64,000 bases of DNA from Poseidonibacter lekithochrous (GCF_018861145.1 NZ_JAHKQT010000009.1:62001-126000); one strand, 5' to 3'. Shown: positions 8,673-17,007, numbered from the stretch's first letter. Translations and numbers: made by a program. Notes: generated by a model from the letters alone, not told the origin.

Positions 8673-9206
8673 ATGGTTATAGTAGGAATAGGTAATATAT
8701 TACAAAAAGATGATGGTTTAGGTGTATATGCAGCAACATATTTGCATGAAAACTATACTTTTTCAGAAGAAGTTGAAATTATTAATGGTGGTGTTGAAGG
8801 AATCCATTTATACAATGTCCTTGAAGATAATGAACACATTATAATTTTAGATTGTTTGCAGCTTAATGATACCCCTGCTTCTATTTATGCTATTCCAGCA
8901 AAAGAGATTTCTGGATATGGTCTTAATAATGGAGGTGCTCATGAAATTGGTATTTTGCAGTGTATGGATATGATGGAACTTCAAGGTAAGGAACTTCCTG
9001 AAGCAATAGTAATTGGAATAATTCCAGCATCTGTTACCTTTGAGTTTGGATTAAGTCAAGAGCTTTTAGATGCATTTCAAGGATATATTTCTGTTATATT
9101 ACAATATCTTCAAAAAAATGGTATTAAAGCAACAAAGAAACCCTCTACAACAGAACTCTTACAAATTATTGATAAAGCGAAAGATCCTTCTGGAGTTATG
9201 ATCTAA
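8673..9206 (+). CDS. [NiFe] hydrogenase maturation protease (HyaD/HupD family), stand-alone copy
   Basis: Members of this family clip the C-terminal tail of a hydrogenase large subunit after nickel insertion. The N-terminal GIGNILQKDDGLG (about residues 5-17) contains the conserved GxGNxLxxDDG with a nickel-binding Asp, and GGVEGIHL plus GAHEIG supply the other conserved ligand regions. The frame also allows a GTG at 8643, but the ATG at 8673 places MVIVGIGN at the family-typical position and has a TGGA site upstream, so I chose it. It faces the end of the hyp operon. A second protease (hydD) lies at 23972-24547, and the only tailed large subunit seen here is HydB. Confidence 0.88.
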   Translation: MVIVGIGNILQKDDGLGVYAATYLHENYTFSEEVEIINGGVEGIHLYNVLEDNEHIIILDCLQLNDTPASIYAIPAKEISGYGLNNGGAHEIGILQCMDMMELQGKELPEAIVIGIIPASVTFEFGLSQELLDAFQGYISVILQYLQKNGIKATKKPSTTELLQIIDKAKDPSGVMI

Positions 9207-9218
9207 AAGTATCTACGC

Positions 9219-9986
9219 CTAAATATTTTGCTTTATTACTGATTTAACAACACTTGTTTCCCAACCATCATATTGTGCCTCATGGAATTCTGTTATTTCT
9301 ATTAAGTTAAATGTTATTTCATCTATATCATGATAAAAAGGTTTATCTAAACGATAAAATTCTAAACCTTTTATTCCATCTTCATTTTTAATCTCTTTTT
9401 TAATTTTAAAACCTTCTTTTTCTAATGCTTGAGTTAAAGAATCTTGGATTTCTTCATTTTTAAAATAAACTTTATGCTCAATAGCGCGTTTAACCTGTAA
9501 ATTATCACCTTGCTCTTTTAAATTATCACATACTTTATGATTTTGTATAATTTGCCATTCTTTTGATGTTGGATACAATAAGTTCTTATAGTAATTCCAC
9601 TCTGGATCATGTGTATGTCCATTATTTATCTCATATGAAGTATGCTCATTCAATGCATATTCTATAAAGTCTGGCCAATTATAAGTGAACTGTAAATAAT
9701 ATAAAAAGGTAACATAACCATCTGAAACAATACGTCCTACATACTTTCCTATACGGAATTTAAGCATAGATGATTCAAGTTTATCTTCCATAAAAAGTAT
9801 TTCTGGCTCTTCATTTTGAGATAGGAAGCCTTTTTCATTTGGCTCTTTTAGTTTCGCTTTAACAAAACCTACTGTTTGATGAGTATATTCTAGATCTTCC
9901 ATTTCCATAGATATCCCAGCATTAAACTGTACTAAAGCAGGATTCCCCTCTAAACTTTTCATATATAATTCCCAATATTCTTGCAT
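9219..9986 (-). CDS. DUF695 / RraB-like two-domain protein, last gene of the hyp operon
   Basis: A 255-residue soluble protein with no signal or membrane segment. The N-terminal half (about 1-135, starting MQEYWELYMKSLEGNPA) resembles DUF695. The C-terminal 90 residues (about 165-250) resemble RraB-type regulators: a paired-helix pattern, then DIDEITFNLIEITEF and YDGWETSVV. RraB in enterobacteria inhibits RNase E, but whether this relative binds an RNase is unknown. It follows hypA by 10 bases and ends 12 bases from the convergent protease gene. An AAAGGAATTAGC ribosome site supports the start. Its position suggests a role connected with hydrogenase maturation or hyp mRNA, which is inference only. 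Confidence 0.65.
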   Translation of the reverse strand: MQEYWELYMKSLEGNPALVQFNAGISMEMEDLEYTHQTVGFVKAKLKEPNEKGFLSQNEEPEILFMEDKLESSMLKFRIGKYVGRIVSDGYVTFLYYLQFTYNWPDFIEYALNEHTSYEINNGHTHDPEWNYYKNLLYPTSKEWQIIQNHKVCDNLKEQGDNLQVKRAIEHKVYFKNEEIQDSLTQALEKEGFKIKKEIKNEDGIKGLEFYRLDKPFYHDIDEITFNLIEITEFHEAQYDGWETSVVKSVIKQNI

Positions 9987-9996
9987 GCTAATTCCT

Positions 9997-10338
9997 TTAT
10001 TTCATTTCTAAACTCATGAGGTACATATCTTCCCCATCAAGTATTTTAACTCTAAGACTTTCACACTTTATACAAAAGTATCTAACTTCATCTACTTCAA
10101 AAACATTACCACATTCTTTACACTCAAGTTTAAGTTTTTGAGGGTTAATTATTAACTCAGATTCAGCACATAATGTTCCTTCTTTAAATGTATCAAAAGC
10201 AACTTTTAGAAGATGTATTTCAATACCAGCCATAACACCAATTTTGACAATTACCTTAACAACTTTAGTCGCATCATTTTGCTTAGCTACTTCTTCACAT
10301 TGGTTTAATAATGCTTGTACAACACTGTATTCATGCAT
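9997..10338 (-). CDS. hypA: Hydrogenase nickel incorporation protein HypA
   Basis: HypA is a nickel metallochaperone that works with HypB to load Ni into hydrogenase. The mature start must be MHE, because His2 is a nickel ligand. I therefore place the start at 10338, the second ATG, which has an AAAGG site 8-9 bases upstream; the ATG nine bases earlier has no spacing from that site. The zinc-binding loop is visible as CKECGNVFEV...CIKCES (two CxxC pairs, about residues 71-94). Length 113 is typical. It sits between hypX and the DUF695/RraB-like gene in the hyp operon. Confidence 0.95.
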   Translation of the reverse strand: MHEYSVVQALLNQCEEVAKQNDATKVVKVIVKIGVMAGIEIHLLKVAFDTFKEGTLCAESELIINPQKLKLECKECGNVFEVDEVRYFCIKCESLRVKILDGEDMYLMSLEMK

Positions 10339-10350
10339 TTTTGTCATCCT

Positions 10351-11979
10351 TTAGCATTTTAACTTTAACCTCAAAGGGGTATGATTTAGAGATATTTTAT
10401 AAACAAACTCATGACGTAATTTATGAAACTTACTTTCATTATCCCAAAACTCGGAATACATCACTTTGAGTTCTTTTTCTTTTAAATCTTCAATTTTTGC
10501 CTTGTTTTCTTCTAAAAATTCTTCTTTATCCCATAGAAACTCATCATCATATTTCGATAAAGCAAAACAATGGAGTGATTCTAAATATTGTGTATGAGAA
10601 AATACCTCATCAATTATTCCTAACTTTTTAGCTTTTGAAACTGATATAGGTAAACACTCTTCTAGTAATTTTTTTGCTATATTATCGCCAACTCTTTTAG
10701 GCAAAGTATATGTATGATATTCACTTCCACTTAATCCTAATGTTTTATAATGAGGATTAAGAACTACACCTTCTTTTGCAACAACATAATCACATGCTAA
10801 TCCCATAAAAACACCTCCTGCTCCTGCATTAGTTGAAAAAGAAGCAATTGTAACAACTTCATCGGCATAAATAATTGCGTTAATTACATCATTCATTGCA
10901 TTAATATTAGCCCAACCATCTTCACCTTGTTTTTGGCTATCTTCTAGAATATTTAAATGTATTCCATTTGAGAAAAAATCTTCTCCACCCATAAGTACTA
11001 ATACCTCACATTCTGTTTTAAGATACTCAATTGCATACTTAAGACGAATACACTGTGCAGTGTTCATAGCACCGTTATGAAAATCAAAATATACATAAGC
11101 AACATTCTGTTTTTTTTCCACACTCAATTCATAAAATGTATCATAACTTTTGTCAAAAATAAGTGGTAAACGTTCTTCTTTTATACCTTGAAGTCTTTCC
11201 TTAAGTACATAAGTAGAGGGTAGTTTAAATCCATCAAGCTGTTTTAAATGAGTAATCCATAAAGCTCCATCAACTGTTCCTAAACAAATAGCTCCATCCC
11301 TTTTTGCTAGAATTTCCTTAGGCTTACCTTTAAGCTTACTTTCTTTATGTGCTCCATAAAGATAACATGGTAAACCTAGAATTTCATCAAGTATTCCAGG
11401 AACAGAATCACAAAGATGTATTTTCTCTATTATTTCCTGTGTTACATCTGTTGACCAGTTTATAGTTTCGTCTTCATGACTTAATTTTTTATGAATAGGA
11501 TTAGGTATTTGTTCTACAAAGTTATCACTTTTTATATTTTCAAAAAAAGTATCCAAAGCATTAAGAGAAGCAGATACAATCTCTTGCCTATAAATAGAAG
11601 ATTTATACGTATCTCGAACATTAAAATCTTCTTGTGCATAAATATTCCCACCATCATATAGTTTATTTGCACGAAGAATTACTAAACCCCATTTCTTAGT
11701 ATGACTTTTCAAAGCATGTTCTAAAGAATGAGGACCTCTATCTCCTCGTGGACCAGGATGAAAAATAAAAACAGGATATTTATCATAAATTTTAGCACCA
11801 AGATAGTTTTCTAAAAATGGGCAAAGTATTAATTCTGGTTCAAAATATTCAATTTCATTGAGAGTTTGTTCTTCATCCGTATAAAAGCATACAGAAACTT
11901 CATGTTTTAAATCTTTTAGTTTTGTATATACAGCTTGTGTTTGTGAATTAAAAGATGTAACTAAAAGAAGAATTCTCAT
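10351..11979 (-). CDS. hypX: Hydrogenase maturation factor HypX/HoxX
   Basis: HypX produces the carbonyl ligand of the [NiFe] active site from a formyl group, allowing hydrogenase assembly when oxygen is present. The 542-residue protein has an N-terminal formyltransferase-type half (about 1-250, with IFHPGPRGDRGPHSLEHAL near 70-90). It has a C-terminal enoyl-CoA hydratase/isomerase-type half (about 265-500, with DFHNGAMNTAQ and the oxyanion-hole region GGEDFFSNGIHL). Both halves are intact. The gene lies between hypE and hypA with small gaps. Its presence implies hydrogenase use under microaerobic or oxic conditions, consistent with an Arcobacter-like host. Confidence 0.93.
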   Translation of the reverse strand: MRILLLVTSFNSQTQAVYTKLKDLKHEVSVCFYTDEEQTLNEIEYFEPELILCPFLENYLGAKIYDKYPVFIFHPGPRGDRGPHSLEHALKSHTKKWGLVILRANKLYDGGNIYAQEDFNVRDTYKSSIYRQEIVSASLNALDTFFENIKSDNFVEQIPNPIHKKLSHEDETINWSTDVTQEIIEKIHLCDSVPGILDEILGLPCYLYGAHKESKLKGKPKEILAKRDGAICLGTVDGALWITHLKQLDGFKLPSTYVLKERLQGIKEERLPLIFDKSYDTFYELSVEKKQNVAYVYFDFHNGAMNTAQCIRLKYAIEYLKTECEVLVLMGGEDFFSNGIHLNILEDSQKQGEDGWANINAMNDVINAIIYADEVVTIASFSTNAGAGGVFMGLACDYVVAKEGVVLNPHYKTLGLSGSEYHTYTLPKRVGDNIAKKLLEECLPISVSKAKKLGIIDEVFSHTQYLESLHCFALSKYDDEFLWDKEEFLEENKAKIEDLKEKELKVMYSEFWDNESKFHKLRHEFVYKISLNHTPLRLKLKC

Positions 11980-11988
11980 GCACTACAC

Positions 11989-12981
11989 TTAGCAAATACG
12001 AGGTAATAATTCACCCGTAGGTAAATCTAAAAAACGTTTTGTTCCCCATGAAGAGTTTAATAATACCCTTCCCTTATATTGAGTACTTACACTAGCTATT
12101 AGTGTTGACGTATTATGTGTTTCTTGTAGTACTTTTAAGGCTTTAGACTCATCCTCTTTTGATACTGCTAAAAGAAAAGTACCCTCATTTGCAAGGTTAA
12201 GTGCTTCAAAACCTAACATTTCACAAATACCTCGAACCTCTTCTTGAACAGGGATATTTTCTTCTTTAACTTCGATACAAACATCTGAACTTTTTGCCCA
12301 TTCATTTAAAACAGCACTAACTCCACCACGAGTTGCATCTCTCATTGCAACTATATTAATTCCTGAATCTATAAGTTTTTTTATTTCAGGATAAAGTGAT
12401 GCACAATCAGTTTGCAAAGTGCTCGTAAGTTCTATACCTTCACGTGCTGCAAAAATTGTAGCTCCATGTGTACCAATATCTCGACTTACTAAAATACTCA
12501 TATCTTCTTTTAAAGCAGAAGCGGAGATTTCTTTATGTTGAATTTCACCAATACCAGTGGTATTAATAAATAACTTATCAACACTTCCTTTTGGAACTAC
12601 TTTTGTATCACCACTTACAACAATAGCACCATTAATATCAAGTTCTTTTTTCATGGATTTAACTATTTTTTCTAATTCACGTGTAGAGAAACCTTCTTCA
12701 ATAATAACAGAACATGTCAGATACTTAGGTTTAGCACCCATCATAGCAAGATCATTACAAGTTCCACAAACTGCTAGTTTTCCAATATCCCCACCAGGGA
12801 AAAATAAAGGACTTACAGTAAAAGAATCAGTGGTAAAAGCAAGTTTTCCCTCTTCAATAATAGCGGCATCTTCACTTTTAGCTAAAATATCATTTTCAAA
12901 ATGTTTATAAAATACTTTTTTTATTAGCTCATTATTTTCTTCTCCACCATTACCGTGGGCAAGTGTAATTGTTTTTGTCAT
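11989..12981 (-). CDS. hypE: Hydrogenase maturation protein HypE (cyanide ligand synthesis)
   Basis: HypE dehydrates the thiocarbamate on its C-terminal cysteine to thiocyanate, giving the CN ligands of the [NiFe] centre. The 330-residue protein begins ITLAHGNGGEENNELI, has the ATP-binding PurM-like DAAIIEEGKLAFTTDSF and SGDTKVV segments, and ends exactly in PRIC, the swinging C-terminal cysteine. An AAAGGAACGAG ribosome site precedes the ATG. It lies 12 bases after hypD and 9 bases before hypX. Confidence 0.97.
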   Translation of the reverse strand: MTKTITLAHGNGGEENNELIKKVFYKHFENDILAKSEDAAIIEEGKLAFTTDSFTVSPLFFPGGDIGKLAVCGTCNDLAMMGAKPKYLTCSVIIEEGFSTRELEKIVKSMKKELDINGAIVVSGDTKVVPKGSVDKLFINTTGIGEIQHKEISASALKEDMSILVSRDIGTHGATIFAAREGIELTSTLQTDCASLYPEIKKLIDSGINIVAMRDATRGGVSAVLNEWAKSSDVCIEVKEENIPVQEEVRGICEMLGFEALNLANEGTFLLAVSKEDESKALKVLQETHNTSTLIASVSTQYKGRVLLNSSWGTKRFLDLPTGELLPRIC

Positions 12982-12993
12982 CTCGTTCCTTTT

Positions 12994-14154
12994 TTAAGCA
13001 CTAGTACTAAAAGTTAAATTTCCATATTTATAATATGCAGCACAAGCACCTTCACTACTTACCATACATGAACCAACAGGCTTTGTAGGTTTACAAGCTG
13101 TACCAAAAATAGTACATTCTTGAGGTTTAGCCATTCCCCTTAATATATCTCCACAAATACAAAGTTTGTGGTCTTCTATCTCAGAGATAGGAAGTACATC
13201 TTTATATACTTTTTCTGCATCATATTGTGCATAAATATCCCTCAATTTTAAACCACTATTAGGTACATTCCCAATCCCTCTCCATCTGAAAAGACTCATT
13301 TTTTCAAAGTAAGTATTAATCAAATTTTGAGCTTTAAGATTCCCTTCTGTACTTACCACTCTTTTATACTGTATCTCCAGTTCACATCTTTTTTCTATAA
13401 ATTGCTTAATTATCATACTAATACCCTGCATTGCATCTACGGGTTCAAATCCAGTTACAACAACAGGACGAGCATAATCTTTTGGAAATTTATCATAAAT
13501 CTTAGAACCTGCTATTACGCTTACATGACTTGGCCCTAAAAAAGCATCAATTTGATTATTATAAGAATCTACATGCACATCACGACTATCTATTAGTTCA
13601 ACCATTACTTCAGGAACGGTTACATGATTTATATGAAATAAGATATTTTTTAGTTTTCGGTTTATAACTTCTTGTACAAGTACTGCTGTCATAGGTGTAG
13701 TTGTCTCAAAACCTATGGCAAAAAAGATTACTGTTTTCTCAGGGTTTTCTTCCGCAATTTTAATACATTCCATAGGAGAATATACAAAACGAACATCTGC
13801 ACCTTTTGCTCTTGCATCTTGTAAACTTCCATTTGATCCTGGTATTTTTATCATATCACCTAGAGTAACTAAAATAACATTCTCTTGCATTGATAAAACA
13901 TAGGCATGATCTATTCTTTCTTTTGGCATAATACATACAGGACAACCTGGTCCATGAATAAAATTTATATTTTTAGGAAGAAGTTGAGGAAGACCATACT
14001 TCATTATAGTATGAGTATGACCCCCACATACTTCCATTATATTAATAGGTTTTTCTAATTTTTTTGCATCTTGGGCAATAATTTTAGCATATGCTTTGAT
14101 TGTCTCACTATCACGAAAATTATCATAGAGATTTTTAAGTTCAAGTTCTTCCAT
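12994..14154 (-). CDS. hypD: Hydrogenase maturation protein HypD
   Basis: HypD is the Fe-S scaffold that, with HypC, carries the Fe(CN)2CO unit. Conserved cysteines are visible in CGGHTHTIMKYG, HGPGCPVCIMP and the C-terminal cluster CICGDILRG...CTIFGTACKP...GSCMVSSEGACAAY. The frame extends upstream to 14199, but I start at the ATG at 14154. This gives the family-typical MEELELKNLYDNFRD and forms a TAATG stop-start overlap with hypC, with GGAG upstream. That makes 386 residues, near the usual length. Confidence 0.95.
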   Translation of the reverse strand: MEELELKNLYDNFRDSETIKAYAKIIAQDAKKLEKPINIMEVCGGHTHTIMKYGLPQLLPKNINFIHGPGCPVCIMPKERIDHAYVLSMQENVILVTLGDMIKIPGSNGSLQDARAKGADVRFVYSPMECIKIAEENPEKTVIFFAIGFETTTPMTAVLVQEVINRKLKNILFHINHVTVPEVMVELIDSRDVHVDSYNNQIDAFLGPSHVSVIAGSKIYDKFPKDYARPVVVTGFEPVDAMQGISMIIKQFIEKRCELEIQYKRVVSTEGNLKAQNLINTYFEKMSLFRWRGIGNVPNSGLKLRDIYAQYDAEKVYKDVLPISEIEDHKLCICGDILRGMAKPQECTIFGTACKPTKPVGSCMVSSEGACAAYYKYGNLTFSTSA

Positions 14155-14468
14155 TAGAGCGTAATCTCCTCTGCATATTTTTGTCCACGGGATTGGCATT
14201 CATCATCTTCTAATATTGCTCTTTGTCTTTCTTCATTATTCATATGTTCAAGTATTTCTTTGTAGGTATTAATAGAAGAGAGAGCTTCTTTTTCATCAAT
14301 TTTATTCATAACAAAGCCAATATGTAAAAGTACATAATCACCTAAACATACTTCACCATCTTCCATCATCATTAGATTAGCATTTCTTTGTACACCCATT
14401 GTATCAACTGTACACATAGTTTGATCATCTGAAATCTTAACAACTTTACTTGGAATTGATAAACACAT
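14154..14468 (-). CDS. hypC: Hydrogenase assembly chaperone HypC
   Basis: HypC shuttles the iron unit between HypD and the large-subunit precursor. The protein starts MCLSIPSKV, with the essential Cys2, and contains the OB-fold strings VDTMGVQRNANL and CLGDYVLLHIGFVMNKID. The C-terminus is about 20 residues longer than the shortest family members and is acidic and helical (EHMNNEERQRAILEDDE). It is one base from hypB and overlaps hypD by one base. Confidence 0.96.
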   Translation of the reverse strand: MCLSIPSKVVKISDDQTMCTVDTMGVQRNANLMMMEDGEVCLGDYVLLHIGFVMNKIDEKEALSSINTYKEILEHMNNEERQRAILEDDECQSRGQKYAEEITL

Positions 14469-14469
14469 A

Positions 14470-15294
14470 TTAAGCTCTCATTTTACGTTTAAACTCTATC
14501 CAGTTAGCAACTGCTTTAACTGAATCTAGATCATTTACATTTACTTCTAGAATATCCACACTTGGTTTTAGTTTTCTAGCTTCTGCTTTTTCTGCTTCAA
14601 TATCATATTTGAAATGTGGTAATAAATCTGTTTTAGTAATAAGAACTAAATCAGCTTGTCTGAACATCACAGGATATTTAGCAATTTTGTCTTCACCCTC
14701 AGGTACAGAAACAAGAACAATATTTAAGTGTGTTCCAACATCATACGATGCAGGACAAACAAGGTTTCCAACATTTTCTACAAAACAAATATCAATATCT
14801 TCAAGTGGCATATGGTGTAAACCTTTATGTACCATAAAAGCATCTAAATGACAGGCTGTTCCTGTTTGAATTTGTTCAGCATGTATTCCCTTAGCTCGTA
14901 AACGGTTTGCATCTCTTTCTGTTTCTAAATCACCTTCAATAACTCCAAATTTAAACGTTGCCACATCACTAAGATATTCTAAAAGTGTAGTTTTTCCAGA
15001 ACCTGGACTAGACATAAGATTAACACCTAAAATTTTATTCTCTTCCAAGTGCTTTCTATTATGGTTTGCTTCTTGATCATTTTTATCCAATATCTTTTGA
15101 ATAACAGAAATAGTTTTACTATCATTTAATTGGGGATTATGATGTAAATTCTCATGTGCTTGTTGATGACTATGAGAATTACTGTTATCTTCTGTATTAT
15201 TTTCATGAGAGTGAAATGTTTTTCCTCCATCATGACTATGTTCTCCAACGTGTTCTTCCATACCTCTTATACTACATCCACAATCTGTACACAT
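14470..15294 (-). CDS. hypB: Hydrogenase nickel incorporation GTPase HypB
   Basis: HypB is a GTP-dependent nickel insertase acting with HypA. Residues 2-8 (CTDCGCS) form the N-terminal high-affinity metal site. Residues about 15-53 are a His-rich nickel storage stretch with roughly a dozen histidines. The G-domain follows, with P-loop SSPGSGKT near 95-102, the GDLETERD switch region and ITKTDLLP as the NKxD-like element. Length 274 fits long-form HypB. A TAGGAGAGTAG ribosome site precedes the ATG. It is the second gene of the operon, 10 bases after the nickel permease-like gene. Confidence 0.96.
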   Translation of the reverse strand: MCTDCGCSIRGMEEHVGEHSHDGGKTFHSHENNTEDNSNSHSHQQAHENLHHNPQLNDSKTISVIQKILDKNDQEANHNRKHLEENKILGVNLMSSPGSGKTTLLEYLSDVATFKFGVIEGDLETERDANRLRAKGIHAEQIQTGTACHLDAFMVHKGLHHMPLEDIDICFVENVGNLVCPASYDVGTHLNIVLVSVPEGEDKIAKYPVMFRQADLVLITKTDLLPHFKYDIEAEKAEARKLKPSVDILEVNVNDLDSVKAVANWIEFKRKMRA

Positions 15295-15304
15295 ATCTAC
15301 TCTC

Positions 15305-15949
15305 CTATCCTAATAAAATATTTGTTCCTACAATAAGAGAAATAATTCCTACTGTAGTAAATGTTCGTCTTACATTTGTAAGATTACCTAAAAAATTTTG
15401 GTTTATATAAAGCATAAGCATTCCAAATGCTGCAAAAACAATTATAACTCCTAAAGTAAATGATCCAACCATTGTAAGATCAACATTACCTCCACTTACA
15501 GCACCAAGAGTAACAAGCATACCTCTTACACCACCTGCTCCCATAAGAAGACCTAAAGTAAGAGATGAAGTTTTTGAAACTGAATCATTACTATGTTCAT
15601 GTGATTTGCCAAAGTAAATATGAACATGCTCTTTATTTCCATGTGTATGCTTATTTAATTGGATACGTTTTGTAAAAACCATAAAAAGTAAATAAATACC
15701 CATAGCTATAATAACACTAGCCGAAACAATATCTCCATAAGATAATAATTCTTCTGATATTTCTACAGATTCTAATAATTTTGCAAAAATAAAAAGACTT
15801 ATACCATGTCCTAATGCAAATAAAAATGTAATAATTAATGTTTTCTTTCGATTTTTCCCAATAGAAAAATCTGCTATCGCACTTAAATGATCAGGACCAA
15901 AGGCATGAATTATTCCATACCAAAATATAACAATTAATGATAGTTCCAT
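15305..15949 (-). CDS. Nickel/cobalt permease-like membrane protein (NicO/UreH-like), first gene of the hyp operon
   Basis: A 214-residue polytopic membrane protein with about six hydrophobic segments. The first helix carries HAFGPDHLSA, the His-x4-Asp-His signature of nickel/cobalt transporters, and a cytoplasmic His-rich loop (NKHTHGNKEHVHIYF, then SHEHS) lies near 103-127. A second GxxxGG helix (MGAGGVRGMLV) is near 140. Its place at the head of the hyp operon points to nickel supply for hydrogenase, although export is possible for this superfamily. The start has a GGAGAAATAA site. A perfect TGAAT-N4-ATTCA box lies 18 bases upstream of the start codon. Confidence 0.82.
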   Translation of the reverse strand: MELSLIVIFWYGIIHAFGPDHLSAIADFSIGKNRKKTLIITFLFALGHGISLFIFAKLLESVEISEELLSYGDIVSASVIIAMGIYLLFMVFTKRIQLNKHTHGNKEHVHIYFGKSHEHSNDSVSKTSSLTLGLLMGAGGVRGMLVTLGAVSGGNVDLTMVGSFTLGVIIVFAAFGMLMLYINQNFLGNLTNVRRTFTTVGIISLIVGTNILLG

Positions 15950-15966
15950 TTATTTCTCCAGTAAAA

Positions 15967-15980
15967 TGAATATATATTCA
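15967..15980. promoter_or_regulatory. TGAAT-N4-ATTCA operator in front of the hyp operon
   Basis: TGAATATATATTCA is a perfect 14-base palindrome 18 bases before the start codon of the nickel permease-like gene. It has the same half-sites and spacing as the two tandem boxes in front of hydA (28402-28433). This links both hydrogenase operons to one regulator, most simply the TetR protein at 30693-31289. It may also affect the divergent gene at 16063. Confidence 0.6.
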
Positions 15981-16062
15981 CTATGATAGTATTAAATAAT
16001 TAAATATTTATTAAAAAATTGTTTTCTACTCTATTTTAGGAACTAAATACTATAATGTTCTT

Positions 16063-16683
16063 ATGAAATGTATTTATTGTAACAATCCTCATACTTATAT
16101 TCTTAGCAATAATCAACGTAAGTGTAGTAAATGTAAGAGAAAGTTTAGCCTAAAAAAAATACAAAGAGAAGAAAAACTTTTTGCCTATTTTAAAAAAGGT
16201 TTCACAGCAAGGCAAACAGCCTTAGATTGTAAAATGCACTTTTTAACAGTTCAAAATTATTTTGAGAAATTTAGAAAAAATATTGCTATATATGCAGATA
16301 AACTATATCAACAAAATGCACATAGAGTAACAGATTATGATGAGTATCTTTATTTACCTCGCAGTCTTAATATAAATGAAAATACAGATAAACTTCAACA
16401 TTTTCTAACCTTTTGTTATGATGATACGATTTATAATATTATGATGCCTAAAATAAAAGTTTCTTTACTTAAAAAAGAAGATGAAAAAGAGAATAAACTC
16501 TTATTAAAGTATCTAAAATTTAATACCATCTCAAAACTTTCAAAGTCCGAAAATACTATTACTAAATTTTGGGATTATTTTGAAGAATTTATTTGTCGCT
16601 ATAAAGGTATAAGTAATGAAAAATTTATCTTTTATCTTAAAGAAGCAGAGTGGAGATTTAATCTAAAGATAAAACAAATCTAA
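16063..16683 (+). CDS. Transposase-derived zinc-ribbon/HTH protein (IS1595-like ends, shortened core)
   Basis: A 206-residue protein. Residues 1-25 form a zinc ribbon (CIYC near 3-6, CSKC near 21-24). Residues about 35-75 look like a helix-turn-helix (GFTARQTALDC, FLTVQNYFEKFR). The last 20 residues (FIFYLKEAEWRFN) resemble the end of IS1595-family transposases. The middle of about 100 residues is too short for the usual DDE nuclease and shows no obvious DDE triad, so I infer a domesticated DNA-binding protein. It is divergent from the hyp operon and 17 bases before a CDGSH gene. A TATAAT at 16051-16056 ends six bases before the ATG and no ribosome site is seen, so the mRNA may be leaderless. 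Confidence 0.6.
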   Translation: MKCIYCNNPHTYILSNNQRKCSKCKRKFSLKKIQREEKLFAYFKKGFTARQTALDCKMHFLTVQNYFEKFRKNIAIYADKLYQQNAHRVTDYDEYLYLPRSLNINENTDKLQHFLTFCYDDTIYNIMMPKIKVSLLKKEDEKENKLLLKYLKFNTISKLSKSENTITKFWDYFEEFICRYKGISNEKFIFYLKEAEWRFNLKIKQI

Positions 16684-16700
16684 TAACTAAAGGAAAAGAT

Positions 16701-16949
16701 ATGAAACATCCTGTTCGAACATACCTTGAGAAAGGTAAAACTTATTACTTTTGTACTTGTGGGAAAAGTGATGATGGTGTACTTTGTAATGGAAAACATA
16801 AAGGCACAGACTTTACACCTAAAGAATTTATTGCTACACGAAATGCTGAGTTTCACCTATGTTTATGTAAAAACAGTACATGTACACCTTTTTGTGATGG
16901 TGCACATGCAAAACGAGAAAAATTAGATTTAGATTTTTTATTAGAATAA
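16701..16949 (+). CDS. CDGSH-type iron-sulfur protein (two CDGSH motifs)
   Basis: An 82-residue soluble protein with two CDGSH-type 2Fe-2S sites. The first is CTCGKSDDGVLCNGKH (about residues 16-31) and the second CLCKNSTCTPFCDGAH (about 55-70). The second matches the canonical C-x-C-x2-S/T-x3-P-x-C-D-G-x-H, whereas the first lacks the Pro-x pattern. Such proteins transfer electrons or clusters. An AAAGGAAAAG ribosome site precedes the ATG and the gene follows the transposase-derived gene closely, so the two are probably co-transcribed. A maturation or redox role for hydrogenase is a guess from position. Confidence 0.9.
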   Translation: MKHPVRTYLEKGKTYYFCTCGKSDDGVLCNGKHKGTDFTPKEFIATRNAEFHLCLCKNSTCTPFCDGAHAKREKLDLDFLLE

Positions 16950-16992
16950 ATAGGAATGTTCATAATTTTATTAGTTGTTCCATAATCCCTTA

Positions 16993-17007
16993 AGGTTTGT
17001 TGAACTT
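16993..17007 (+). repeat. Left arm of an imperfect inverted repeat around the 2-kb insertion
   Basis: AGGTTTGTTGAACTT here matches, on the opposite strand, 18915-18928 (AAGTTCAACAACCT) with one base missing. The two arms bracket the integrase remnant and the three-ORF module. They could be the ends of an inserted element, but short AT-rich matches of this kind also occur by chance. Confidence 0.3.

Noticed and set aside
15154-15410. Two overlapping plus-strand frames opposite hypB and the nickel permease gene.
   Set aside because: They mirror the His-rich coding sequence of HypB on the other strand and have no start signals.
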